This document shows, piece after piece, positions 18,824 through 27,219 of a DNA stretch of 64,000 nt. How positions within the stretch are numbered: the stretch's first letter is position 1; each line of letters begins with the position of its first letter. Origin of the DNA: Bacteroidota bacterium (GTDB lineage Bacteria; Bacteroidota; Bacteroidia; Cytophagales; Cyclobacteriaceae). The DNA lies in assembly GCA_023428695.1 (NCBI GenBank), contig JAEYWY010000035.1, positions 124,001 through 188,000 of the forward strand. The letters are read 5' to 3'. The translations under genes and the position numbers were made by a program. The notes under the pieces were generated by a model. It was not told the origin of the DNA. It did no database searches and saw nothing but the letters and a program-made list of their open reading frames with translations.

Positions 18824-20350
18824 TTACTCCCATTCGATCGTGGCAGGTGGTTTTGAACTGATGTCGTACACGACCCGGTTTACACCTTTGACTTTATTGA
18901 TGATGTCGCTCGATACCGTGGCGAGAAAATCATAAGGAAGATGTGCCCAGTCCGCAGTCATACCATCGGTACTAGTCACGGCGCGAAGACTGACCACGCG
19001 CTCATAGGTGCGTTCGTCACCCATCACTCCTACCGACTGAACCGGCAACAACATCGCGCCAGCCTGCCAAACTTTATCGTAAAGTCCGTGCTCCTTTAAA
19101 CCATTGATAAAAATACTGTCTACCTCCTGAAGTGTGTGCACTTTTTCCGGTGTAATGTCTCCGAGGATACGAATCCCGAGACCGGGGCCTGGAAACGGAT
19201 GTCGACCCAGAATGTTAGGGTCTATTTCAAGCGTCCGGCCCACTTCACGCACTTCATCCTTAAACAGCGTGTTCAGTGGCTCTACCACTTTAAGTTTCAT
19301 CGTTTCCGGTAAACCACCAACGTTGTGGTGGGATTTTATTGTGGCCGACGGGCCTTTTACGCTGACAGATTCGATAACATCAGGGTAAATCGTGCCCTGA
19401 CCCAGCCATTTAACGTTTGTTATTTTGTGAGCTTCCTGGTCAAAAACCTCAATAAAAGTACGGCCGATCGCTTTGCGTTTCGCCTCCGGTTCAGTCAGGC
19501 CGTTAAGCGCCTTATAGAACTGATCGCGTGCATCGACGCCCTTAATATTAAGGCCCATATGCTTATATGAATCCAGGACCTGTTCAAACTCACCCTTTCT
19601 GAGAAGGCCGTTGTCGACGAAAATACAGTGGAGATTTTTACCAATTGCGCGGTGAATCAGGGTTGCCGCCACTGTCGAGTCAACTCCGCCCGACAACGCC
19701 ATGACTACCTGATCATTGCCCAGTTTCTGCTTAAGCCCGGTGACTGTCGACTCGACAAACTGATCGGGTGTCCAGTCCTGAACACAATTGCAGATATGTA
19801 CAACGAAATTCCGAAGGAGGTTTTTGCCTTCCACGGTATGCGTCACTTCCGGGTGAAACTGAATGCCATATACGTTTGTGCCTTTCACCTGATATGCAGC
19901 CACAGGCACCGAAGAGGTTCCGGCAATCACATCGAACTCTGCCGGCACGGAAGCAATCGTATCCGAATGCGACATCCATACCTGGGTGTCCAGCGAGATT
20001 TCTTTAAGTAAGGCACTGTGTTGATCGACTTTCGAAAGTCGCGCCCGGCCATACTCGCGGATTTCCGAGGGCAAAACCTTTCCGCCGCTCTTGTGAGCGA
20101 TCAATTGGGCGCCATAGCATACGCCAAGAACCGGAACGTCACCGAAAATTTTGATATCCACATCAGGCGCACCAGCCTCCCTGACTGAACAGGGGCTCCC
20201 GGACAAAATCACGCCACGGATATCGGGCGTTATCTTTGGAATCTTGTTAAATGGGTGGATTTCACAATAAACGTTCAATTCCCTAACCCTTCGTGCGATC
20301 AATTGTGTGTACTGGGAACCAAAATCCAGTATTAGAATCTGCTGCGACAT
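18824..20350 (-). CDS. guaA: GMP synthase (glutamine-hydrolysing)
   Basis: Amidates XMP to GMP. ATG at 20350 gives 508 residues beginning MSQQILILDFGSQYTQLIAR. Class I glutamine amidotransferase domain with nucleophile C78 (GVCYGAQ) and the FHPEVTHT His/Glu pair, then the ATP-pyrophosphatase P-loop ALSGGVDSTVAA and the C-terminal dimerisation domain ending PPATIEWE. A perfect TATCTTTG element lies only 5 bases before the ATG, suggesting a leaderless or nearly leaderless message. The ORF extends further upstream to 20383 but without the family start. Confidence 0.97.
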   Translation of the reverse strand: MSQQILILDFGSQYTQLIARRVRELNVYCEIHPFNKIPKITPDIRGVILSGSPCSVREAGAPDVDIKIFGDVPVLGVCYGAQLIAHKSGGKVLPSEIREYGRARLSKVDQHSALLKEISLDTQVWMSHSDTIASVPAEFDVIAGTSSVPVAAYQVKGTNVYGIQFHPEVTHTVEGKNLLRNFVVHICNCVQDWTPDQFVESTVTGLKQKLGNDQVVMALSGGVDSTVAATLIHRAIGKNLHCIFVDNGLLRKGEFEQVLDSYKHMGLNIKGVDARDQFYKALNGLTEPEAKRKAIGRTFIEVFDQEAHKITNVKWLGQGTIYPDVIESVSVKGPSATIKSHHNVGGLPETMKLKVVEPLNTLFKDEVREVGRTLEIDPNILGRHPFPGPGLGIRILGDITPEKVHTLQEVDSIFINGLKEHGLYDKVWQAGAMLLPVQSVGVMGDERTYERVVSLRAVTSTDGMTADWAHLPYDFLATVSSDIINKVKGVNRVVYDISSKPPATIEWE

Positions 20351-20355
20351 GGGTG

Positions 20356-20363
20356 CAAAGATA
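20356..20363 (-). promoter_or_regulatory. -7 element TATCTTTG immediately upstream of guaA
   Basis: Exact TAnnTTTG match on the minus strand ending 5 bases before the ATG; transcription would start at or next to the start codon. Confidence 0.5.
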
Positions 20364-20413
20364 ACAGCAGATTTCAAAATCACTATTGAACAAACCGGCT
20401 AGTGGACGACGCG

Positions 20414-21031
20414 TCAGCGACTCATCATCACCACCCCAAGTTTGAATCCAACGGTATTGAATCCGCTATAGTCAAAATTGTCGTTTTTGTTCGTTGAATA
20501 GTCAAAATGAACACCTGCAATCGCGCCGAGCGAACGATATTTTCCAAAACGGACTACAACGCCTGCTTCCGGTCGCGCCAGGAATCCCCAGCCCGGGTAG
20601 CTTTCGTCGTAAATATTATAGTACAGCGTATAATCGTTGTAGTTGGCGCCAAGACCCAGTCCCGCATAAGGAAATATGATTTCGCTTTCGCCCACCGGGA
20701 AGTAATACTGGCCACTGATCACGGCTGCATACTGGTAGATATACTTATAGTAATCCGTTGTTATAGCGCCATTCTCCTGTTGGAATGTGCGAGTCTCCTC
20801 GTACTTGTCGAACGTCGTCCAACTCACGTCAACGCCGAGCGAGATACGTTTCTCATGGATGAAAAAACGATAACCCACTTTGCCACCATTCGGACTTGAA
20901 CTATTCAACCAGTCGGTGTTGGACAGCGGAACCTGGTAGTTCCAGGCCAGGTAGAAAAAGTTGTCCTGGGCCGACACAAGCGTCGCCACTGACAGGAAAC
21001 AAAACAATATCAATATCTTCTTCATTGTCAT
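20414..21031 (-). CDS. Outer-membrane beta-barrel protein, porin/OmpX-like
   Basis: 205 residues; signal peptide MKKILILFCFLSVATLVSAQ beginning two codons after the first ATG. Mature part is a series of amphipathic strands with aromatic girdle residues (KVGYRFFIHEKRISLGVDV, ISGQYYFPVG, IFPYAGLGLGANYND, SLGAIAGVHFDY) ending in GFKLGVVMMSR. The first ATG (21031) overlaps the upstream stop as ATGA, implying coupling with the lipoprotein gene. Function unknown. Confidence 0.78.
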   Translation of the reverse strand: MTMKKILILFCFLSVATLVSAQDNFFYLAWNYQVPLSNTDWLNSSSPNGGKVGYRFFIHEKRISLGVDVSWTTFDKYEETRTFQQENGAITTDYYKYIYQYAAVISGQYYFPVGESEIIFPYAGLGLGANYNDYTLYYNIYDESYPGWGFLARPEAGVVVRFGKYRSLGAIAGVHFDYSTNKNDNFDYSGFNTVGFKLGVVMMSR

Positions 21032-21654
21032 TCAGCGTTAATGTAAGGTGATTGGGTAAAGGCCTGATCGATCCCGTCTTTTGATTGTTGTTCGCGATCG
21101 ACGGTGTTGATCAGATCTCCCATGTAGGCCGACCAGATGACTTTCACTTTGTTGTCGGGGGTTCTGTTAACCATGTCAACAATTTCAATCACCAGGGCAC
21201 CCGTGTTACTTGCATATGTTTGCACCATCGGGTAGTTGTAGTAGTATCCGCCGTAGCCGTAGTATCCGGAATAATATGGATAGTAATACCCGGGATAAAC
21301 TACCTGTTGAAAGAAGTTGATATCATTAACGATCAGGACGTTGACCACAAGATCCGGATTCTCCTTCTTGCCAATCCGGCCATACCCCCGTGCGTTCATA
21401 TTACTTTGAACCCGCTGAAGGATCGGCCTGACCAGTGTACTCTGCGCATGTGTCAGGATCGTATCGTTAGTTCTGTTTGAAACGAATCCGATAGTATCAG
21501 TCGGCATTGCGTAGGTAGCGTACGAGGTGAAATTAGCGGCTGGGTCGTAATTCGTGGACACGACAAACTGATCCAGCAACTTGACGGTATCCGGTTCAGG
21601 TTGACATGACACGAACCCGGCAACAATCAGCACAAAAACAGCAAACTTCTTCAT
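21028..21654 (-). CDS. DUF4136-type lipoprotein
   Basis: ATG at 21654 (frame extends to TTG 21660). Lipoprotein signal MKKFAVFVLIVAGFVSC with the lipidated cysteine at 17, followed by a DUF4136-like domain: FTSYATYAMP, a mid-domain NPDLVVNVLIV, a tyrosine/glycine-rich loop (PGYYYPYYSGYYGYGGYYYN) and late VEIVDM-type strand with KVIWSAYMGDL. 208 residues. Translationally coupled to the barrel gene that follows, so the two may act together at the outer membrane. Function unknown. Confidence 0.82.
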   Translation of the reverse strand: MKKFAVFVLIVAGFVSCQPEPDTVKLLDQFVVSTNYDPAANFTSYATYAMPTDTIGFVSNRTNDTILTHAQSTLVRPILQRVQSNMNARGYGRIGKKENPDLVVNVLIVNDINFFQQVVYPGYYYPYYSGYYGYGGYYYNYPMVQTYASNTGALVIEIVDMVNRTPDNKVKVIWSAYMGDLINTVDREQQSKDGIDQAFTQSPYINAE

Positions 21655-21777
21655 TATCAATCAAGTTAAGATTCCAAATCCCGAATAAAACAATGCCACC
21701 CGAATAGAAAAACGCTTCGTTCAGGTTGCATGTTGCATTCATAGTTTAGACACAGAAAGGACAGGTTTCGTTTGAAC

Positions 21778-22668
21778 CTATCCCAGTAATTGTCCGATAC
21801 CGAAGAGAAAAACAAAAGCGAGCGTCGACAATGCCATTTGTTTCAGGAAGGGATCCAACTGCTCGGGTTCACGTCGGGAAACTGATACTCCGTTCCATAA
21901 AAAGAGTGGCACAGTAACGAGGAAGAGCCATTTCCAGGCAGAGCCATCACGCAGTCCAACATAGGCGATTCCAGCCACAATTCCGCCGACGAGTAACAAC
22001 CAATGATAGATGCGCGCGTTCCGGGAGCCGATCCGAACCGGAACAGAAAACTTTCCAGCTTTTATATCGGAATGTACATCGCGCATGTTGTTGATATTAA
22101 GAACGCCGACTGAGAACAACCCACAACTTACTGCGGGAAACACAAGCGAACTATGCAACTGCCTGGCGAAAAGATAATATGAACCGAGGACACCGACCAG
22201 CCCGAAAAAGACGAACACTGAAAGATCGCCGAGCCCGGCATATCCATATGGTTTCTTTCCAACCGTGTACCCAATCGCTGCAGCTATGCTCAGTAAACCC
22301 AGAACCAGGAAAAAGAGTATTGCTTGCCAGTCTGTTCCAAAGGCAATGAGCAAAAGTGTAATGCCACAGATAAAACTGAGGCTGGCGAAAATTATTATCG
22401 CGCGTTTCATCGCCCGTGGTGAAATCGCACCCGACTGCACCGCGCGACTCGGACCTTTGCGTTCATCGCTGTCTGCGCCGTGAATAGAGTCGCCGTAATC
22501 ATTGGCGAGGTTGGACAGTATCTGAAGAAAAATCGTGGTGGCAACGCAAAGCAGGAATATGCTCCATCGGAACGCGCCGTTTTCTGCTGCCAGGAATCCG
22601 CCCATTGCTATCGAGGAAAGTGCCAGGGGCAATGTTCTGAGGCGGAATGCGTCGAGCCAGATTTTCAT
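21778..22668 (-). CDS. menA: 1,4-dihydroxy-2-naphthoate polyprenyltransferase
   Basis: UbiA-superfamily integral membrane enzyme that attaches the isoprenoid tail in menaquinone synthesis. 296 residues with eight to nine helices. First prenyl-diphosphate motif is NLANDYGDSIHGADSDERKG (two aspartate clusters), second is NNMRDVHSDIKAGK. Starts MKIWLDAFRLRTLPLALS, typical of MenA. Last gene of the gpx-gpx-doxX-menA minus-strand run, 18 bases after doxX. Confidence 0.95.
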   Translation of the reverse strand: MKIWLDAFRLRTLPLALSSIAMGGFLAAENGAFRWSIFLLCVATTIFLQILSNLANDYGDSIHGADSDERKGPSRAVQSGAISPRAMKRAIIIFASLSFICGITLLLIAFGTDWQAILFFLVLGLLSIAAAIGYTVGKKPYGYAGLGDLSVFVFFGLVGVLGSYYLFARQLHSSLVFPAVSCGLFSVGVLNINNMRDVHSDIKAGKFSVPVRIGSRNARIYHWLLLVGGIVAGIAYVGLRDGSAWKWLFLVTVPLFLWNGVSVSRREPEQLDPFLKQMALSTLAFVFLFGIGQLLG

Positions 22669-22686
22669 TTCAATCCCGAAAATAAA

Positions 22687-23088
22687 CTACTTCCGGATTC
22701 CATCGATGGAATATTTTCCGGGACCGGTAAAGAAAAGTGTCACGAATGCGACCAAATAAAGTACTGCCGATTCTTTTTTGCCGAATGGATCCGCACCATG
22801 GATAACAAACACGATCGTTATCATCAGGAAGATCATCGGAATAAGGGCAAGGCGGGCATAGAGGCCGACAAGAACAAGTATTGAACAAAAAAATTCGGCG
22901 AAAACTGCCATTCCCAGTGAGATCGTCGAACCGAGTCCGAAGGGATCGGCAAACCGTGAAGCGCGTTCGGTAAAGTTCGCGAGCTTTGGCCAGCCGTGCG
23001 TGATCATTCCGGCCGAAAAACAAACCCTGGCTACAAGCAACGCAAAGTCAAGTGCCATGGGATGGTATTGCGCAAGTTTTTTAATCAT
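22687..23088 (-). CDS. DoxX-family membrane protein
   Basis: 133 residues, four helices, with the DoxX pattern (ARVCFSAGMITHGWPKL, then AEFFCSILVLVGLYARLALIP, HGADPFGKKESAVLYL). DoxX-family proteins are small quinone-associated or redox-linked membrane proteins; being between glutathione-peroxidase-like genes and menA fits that theme. Its start overlaps the gpx stop by four bases (ATGA). Confidence 0.88.
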   Translation of the reverse strand: MIKKLAQYHPMALDFALLVARVCFSAGMITHGWPKLANFTERASRFADPFGLGSTISLGMAVFAEFFCSILVLVGLYARLALIPMIFLMITIVFVIHGADPFGKKESAVLYLVAFVTLFFTGPGKYSIDGIRK

Positions 23089-23651
23089 TGTATGAGTTCA
23101 AGTTTCTTCAGGATTTCCGGATCGAGGGGACTAACTTTTGAGGGATAAAAGGCAACGGGTTTTCCCGATGGATCGATAACGTATTTGCAGAAATTCCAGC
23201 GCGGCGCCTTTTTGGTTTTGCTTTGGAGCCACGCATACAAGGGATGTTGATCTTTTCCCTTAACGGATATTTTACTGAACATCTGGAATGTTACGCCGTA
23301 GTTCCGGCTGCAAAAAGCTGCAATCTCGTCATCGGTACCCGGTTCCTGCCAAAGGAAATTATTAGCCGGGAAACCGAGCACGACTACCTTCTCGCCGTAT
23401 TTCTCGTGCAGCTCCTGCAATTCACGATACTGGGGCGTGTACCCGCACTTAGATGCTGTATTAACGATAAGGAGAAACTTTCCGCGATAACGGGAAAAAT
23501 CAATTTCATCGCCATCGAGTGATGTCATTTTGAAATCGTAAATCGATTCCACATCCGGCTGCGGCTTCCGCGAGGCAAAAAGGATATCGGAAAGGAAAGC
23601 CAGAACACTCATCAGTACGATGGCAGCAACGATGTATCTAAATGATCGCAT
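23085..23651 (-). CDS. Glutathione-peroxidase family thiol peroxidase, membrane-anchored copy
   Basis: ATG at 23651 (frame begins at a TTG 23657); 188 residues. N-terminal hydrophobic segment 6-27 is a signal anchor or signal peptide, so the enzyme faces the periplasm. Peroxidatic cysteine C69 in NTASKCGYTPQY; WNFCKY carries the Trp-Asn of the active site; a second cysteine in AAFCSRNYGVTF is where thioredoxin-dependent members have the resolving cysteine. The segment usually reading FPCNQFG is FPANNFLWQEPG, so the tetrad glutamine is Asn. Overlaps the upstream paralogue by 14 bases and the downstream doxX by 4. Confidence 0.92.
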   Translation of the reverse strand: MRSFRYIVAAIVLMSVLAFLSDILFASRKPQPDVESIYDFKMTSLDGDEIDFSRYRGKFLLIVNTASKCGYTPQYRELQELHEKYGEKVVVLGFPANNFLWQEPGTDDEIAAFCSRNYGVTFQMFSKISVKGKDQHPLYAWLQSKTKKAPRWNFCKYVIDPSGKPVAFYPSKVSPLDPEILKKLELIQ

Positions 23652-24138
23652 CAACAATTTCCTTATCCATCGGATTCACCTTCGAAGGATAAAATCTGAT
23701 TGTGCCGTCAGGTTTGACCAGGTACTTGCAAAAATTCCAGGTTGGTTCCTGGCCAGTCTTTTCTTTCAAAAACTTGTAAAGCGGATGCTGGTCATCGCCC
23801 TTGACGGAAATTTTTTCAAACATCTGGAAAGAAACGCCATAATTTTTCTCACAGAACGAAGCGATCTCCGCGCTCGTGCCAGGCTCCTGTTGTCCGAAAT
23901 TGTTGGCAGGGAAACCGAGGATTATAACCTTCTCGCCATACGTTTCATGCAACTTCTGCAAATCCTTGTACTGAGGCGTATAACCGCATTTTGAGGCGAC
24001 GTTCACAATAAGCAACGTCTTTCCTTTGTACTGAGAGAAATCAATTTCCTCGCCATCGAGCGAAGTCATCTTAAAGTCGTAAACCGACGAGGCATTGGTA
24101 GCGATCATAAGTAGCAGGGCTGATATTAGTGCTTTCAT
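23638..24138 (-). CDS. Glutathione-peroxidase family thiol peroxidase
   Basis: 166 residues. A short N-terminal hydrophobic stretch (MKALISALLLMIATNASS) looks like a signal peptide. Peroxidatic C51 in NVASKCGYTPQY, WNFCKY for Trp/Asn, possible resolving Cys in ASFCEKNYGVSF. As in its neighbour, the FPCNQFG segment is FPANNFGQQEPG (Gln to Asn). About three quarters identical by eye to the adjacent copy over the core, hence a tandem duplication. Likely thioredoxin-dependent reduction of lipid or other hydroperoxides in the periplasm. First gene of the run ending in menA. Confidence 0.93.
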   Translation of the reverse strand: MKALISALLLMIATNASSVYDFKMTSLDGEEIDFSQYKGKTLLIVNVASKCGYTPQYKDLQKLHETYGEKVIILGFPANNFGQQEPGTSAEIASFCEKNYGVSFQMFEKISVKGDDQHPLYKFLKEKTGQEPTWNFCKYLVKPDGTIRFYPSKVNPMDKEIVDAII

Positions 24139-24237
24139 AAATTCTCAGGGTTAGTTCAATGAACATCAAGTAACAAAAAATGTTCTGAATTTCGCACCGG
24201 TTTTCTGCAAAGTGGAGGAACGCGAATCCGGACGGCG

Positions 24238-26025
24238 TCACATCCGTTCCGGAACTTCAATTCCAAGCAACGCCATGGCTTTTTTGAGTACTTTGCCAAC
24301 GGCATCAGTAAACGCGATACGAAATGCCAGTTTATTCTTATCGCTTTCCGAAAAAATGGGTATAGACTGATAGAACTGGTTATACGATTTCGCCAGTTCA
24401 TAGGCATAATTAGCAACTACTGCCGGAGAATACTCCTTTGCTGCCTCCGCGAGTTTTGACTCATACCTGCTCAGCAAAAATACGCTGTCACGCTCGGCAG
24501 GCTCAAGTTGTTTGACCGAACCAAAGGACGCACTGTTCCAGGATATGCCGGCCTCAGATGCCTTGCGTATGATGGCACGAATCCGGGCGTGCGTGTATTG
24601 GATGAACGGTCCTGTGAATCCCTGTAGCTGTATGGATTCATTGGGATCGAACAACATGCGTTTTTTCGGATCAACCTTGAGCAGGAAAAACTTCAGTGCA
24701 CCCATCCCAATCATTTCAAACAGGCGGCGCGCTTCATCACCAGACATATCTTCAAGTTTGCCAAGTTCCTGAGTTTGCTTTTCGGCTTCGGCATACATCT
24801 CCGCCATCAGGTCGTCGGCATCAACAACGGTACCCTCGCGGCTCTTCATTTTTCCGCTGGGAAGATCTACCATTCCGTAGGACAAATGATAACAACGCTG
24901 TGCCCACTCGTAACCGAGTTTACCGAGAATCAGGAATAATACTTTGAAGTGGTATTCCTGTTCATTCCCAACTGTGTATACCTGCCCTTTAATCCGCGGG
25001 AAGTCACGAAAGCGCAGTATCGCCGTTCCGATGTCCTGCGTCATGTATACGGAGGTTCCGTCAGCACGGAGCAATACTTTGTGATCGAGTCCTTCACCTG
25101 TGAGATCAACCCAGACAGATCCATCTTCTTTCTTGTAAAAGACGCCCTTATCAAGACCCTTTATTACTTCTTCCTTGCCGAGAAGGTATGTATCGGATTC
25201 GTAATACAGTTTGTCGAAGTCGACGCCCATTCGTTTGTAGGTCTCTGCAAAGCCGGCGTAAACCCACTCATTCATCATCTTCCATAATCCGACGGTCTCC
25301 GGATCCTTCTGCTCCCACTTGCGGAGAAGTTCCTGCGCGTATTTCATCACCGGCGCTTCCTTCTCTGCATTCTCCTGCGACATGCCTTTCTCAACAAGCG
25401 CCTTCACCTGGGCTTTATACGCTTTATCAAACTCCACATAATATTTCCCGACGAGGTGGTCGCCTTTCATCATGGTGTTGTCCGGGGTTTCACTATCGCC
25501 ATACAGCTTCCACGCTGCCATCGACTTACAAATGTGTATACCCCGGTCGTTGATGATCTGGACCTTGTGAACTGTGTACCCGTTAGCCTTGAAGATTTCA
25601 CTGACACTCCACCCGAGAAAGTTGTTACGCAGGTGACCAAGATGAAGCGGCTTGTTTGTATTCGGAGACGAGTATTCGATCATGATCTCCTCACCATTCG
25701 ACGGGAGTTGACCGTAGTCGTTACGATTCGCGATCGCGCTGAAAAGAGAAACCCATACGTCATCGTGAAGTACAAGATTCAGAAATCCCTTGACCACATT
25801 AAAACGGCTGACAAGACTGCTGTGCTCCTGCAAATACTCTCCAACAAGACGAGCAGTCTCTTCCGGGCTTTTTCGGGAGAGACGTGTTAATGGAAAACAC
25901 ACCAGCGTATGTGACCCTTCAAATTCCTGATTGGTCGGTTGTATCTGAAGGCCATCAGGCACCTGACCAAAAAGATGCGCTGCCGCTTTTTGTACTTCGT
26001 CGCGAAGCTGAAAATCAAGATTCAT
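24238..26025 (-). CDS. argS: Arginyl-tRNA synthetase
   Basis: Class I synthetase, 595 residues. HIGH-type motif in SPNTNKPLHLGHLRNN, the MSK-region equivalent SGKMKSREG, anticodon-binding alpha-helical C-terminus ending in MALLGIEVPERM, and an additional N-terminal domain typical of ArgRS. ATG at 26025. Stand-alone on the minus strand. Confidence 0.97.
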   Translation of the reverse strand: MNLDFQLRDEVQKAAAHLFGQVPDGLQIQPTNQEFEGSHTLVCFPLTRLSRKSPEETARLVGEYLQEHSSLVSRFNVVKGFLNLVLHDDVWVSLFSAIANRNDYGQLPSNGEEIMIEYSSPNTNKPLHLGHLRNNFLGWSVSEIFKANGYTVHKVQIINDRGIHICKSMAAWKLYGDSETPDNTMMKGDHLVGKYYVEFDKAYKAQVKALVEKGMSQENAEKEAPVMKYAQELLRKWEQKDPETVGLWKMMNEWVYAGFAETYKRMGVDFDKLYYESDTYLLGKEEVIKGLDKGVFYKKEDGSVWVDLTGEGLDHKVLLRADGTSVYMTQDIGTAILRFRDFPRIKGQVYTVGNEQEYHFKVLFLILGKLGYEWAQRCYHLSYGMVDLPSGKMKSREGTVVDADDLMAEMYAEAEKQTQELGKLEDMSGDEARRLFEMIGMGALKFFLLKVDPKKRMLFDPNESIQLQGFTGPFIQYTHARIRAIIRKASEAGISWNSASFGSVKQLEPAERDSVFLLSRYESKLAEAAKEYSPAVVANYAYELAKSYNQFYQSIPIFSESDKNKLAFRIAFTDAVGKVLKKAMALLGIEVPERM

Positions 26026-26093
26026 GGGTCAATAAATAGGTGTTGCAGGGTTATGCCCTGATTTAAGAGAGCCGGTCTTTTGTCGGTGGTTAT

Positions 26094-27068
26094 TTACCAT
26101 TCAAGGACGTATGCGAAGATCAAAGGCGCAACGATCGTCGCGTCTGATTCCACAATGTACTTGGGTGTATCGATGTTTAGTTTGCCCCACGTGATTTTCT
26201 CGTTTGGCACCGCCCCTGAATAAGAACCGTAACTGGTTGTGGAGTCGCTGATCTGGCAGAAGTAGCTCCAGAACGGAACGCCATCGCGTTCGAGATCCTG
26301 GTGCAGCATCGGCACAACGCATATCGGAAAATCTCCGGCGATACCTCCACCGATCTGGAAGAATCCGATTCCGTGTTCACCTGCGTTTTCGGTATACCAG
26401 TCTGCCAGCCAGGTCATGTATTCAATGCCCGACTTCATCGTCGAGGGTTTTAGTTCGCCGGTAATGCAGTAAGAAGCGAAGATGTTACCCATCGTGCTGT
26501 CTTCCCATCCGGGAACCACCATCGGAATATTCTTTTTGGCAGCAGCGATCATCCAACTGTTGGCGGGATCAATTTCGTAGTACTGCTCGAGGTCGCCGCT
26601 GTTCAGAAGCCGGAACATGAATTCATGCGGGAAAAGTCTTTCGCCTTTGTCTTCCGCATCTTTCCACACCTTGAACAAGTGCGCCTGCAATCTGCGGAAT
26701 GCCTCTTCCTCGGGAATGCACGTATCCGTTACTCTGTTGAGGTGGTTTTGGAGGAGGTCCCACTCCTGTTCCGGTGTAAGGTCGCGGTAGTGGGGAATTC
26801 TCTTATAGTGAGAATGAGCAACAAGATTCATGATATCTTCCTCCAGATTAGCCCCGGTACAGGAGATGATATGAACCTTGTCCTTACGGATCATCTCAGC
26901 GAAGCTGATTCCCAGTTCTCCGGTACTCATTGCCCCCGCGAGCGTGACCATCATTTTTTTGCCCGACTCGACGTGTTTCTTGTACCCTTTTGCAGCATCC
27001 ACAAGCGCAGCCGCGTTGAAGTGCAGATAGTGTTTCTCCAAAAAGGCGGAAATCGGTTTGTTGCTCAT
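26094..27068 (-). CDS. Deoxyhypusine-synthase-like aminobutyl/aminopropyl transferase
   Basis: 324 residues, homologous to eukaryotic and archaeal deoxyhypusine synthase over its length. The catalytic-lysine region reads SGAVPNEKITWGKL (K296), matching the family's active-site lysine; other conserved pieces are TLAGAMSTGELGISFAEMI, SCTGANLEEDI, GFFQIGGGIAGDFPI and SDATIVAPLI. Bacteria lack eIF5A, so the enzyme must use a small-molecule acceptor; bacterial members make homospermidine or related polyamines via NAD-dependent transfer from spermidine or putrescine. The adjacent arginase/agmatinase and arginine decarboxylase genes fit polyamine synthesis. Product here is not settled. Confidence 0.9.
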   Translation of the reverse strand: MSNKPISAFLEKHYLHFNAAALVDAAKGYKKHVESGKKMMVTLAGAMSTGELGISFAEMIRKDKVHIISCTGANLEEDIMNLVAHSHYKRIPHYRDLTPEQEWDLLQNHLNRVTDTCIPEEEAFRRLQAHLFKVWKDAEDKGERLFPHEFMFRLLNSGDLEQYYEIDPANSWMIAAAKKNIPMVVPGWEDSTMGNIFASYCITGELKPSTMKSGIEYMTWLADWYTENAGEHGIGFFQIGGGIAGDFPICVVPMLHQDLERDGVPFWSYFCQISDSTTSYGSYSGAVPNEKITWGKLNIDTPKYIVESDATIVAPLIFAYVLEW

Positions 27069-27178
27069 TTCGTTGCTTCGATATTGGTTATGAAACTTGA
27101 TTTGGTCGCGAAATTAAGAAAATCGGGTAGTATTTCACGAAATCAGTTTCGTAACTAATCGACGTGCCCGGCATACCT

Positions 27179-27211
27179 GCAAGGGCACAAGGACGCAAGG
27201 GAGCGCAAAGA
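27179..27211. repeat. Short GCAAGG-type tandem repeat between arginase and DHS-like genes
   Basis: Four degenerate units with a CAAGG or CAAAG core run in tandem (GCAAGG, GCACAAGG, ACGCAAGG, GAGCGCAAAG). The final 13 bases (GGGAGCGCAAAGA, 27199-27211) recur exactly in inverted orientation at 30132-30144. Similar CTTTGCG-rich strings are scattered in intergenic regions of many Bacteroidota genomes. Confidence 0.5.
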
Positions 27212-27219
27212 AAAAATGC

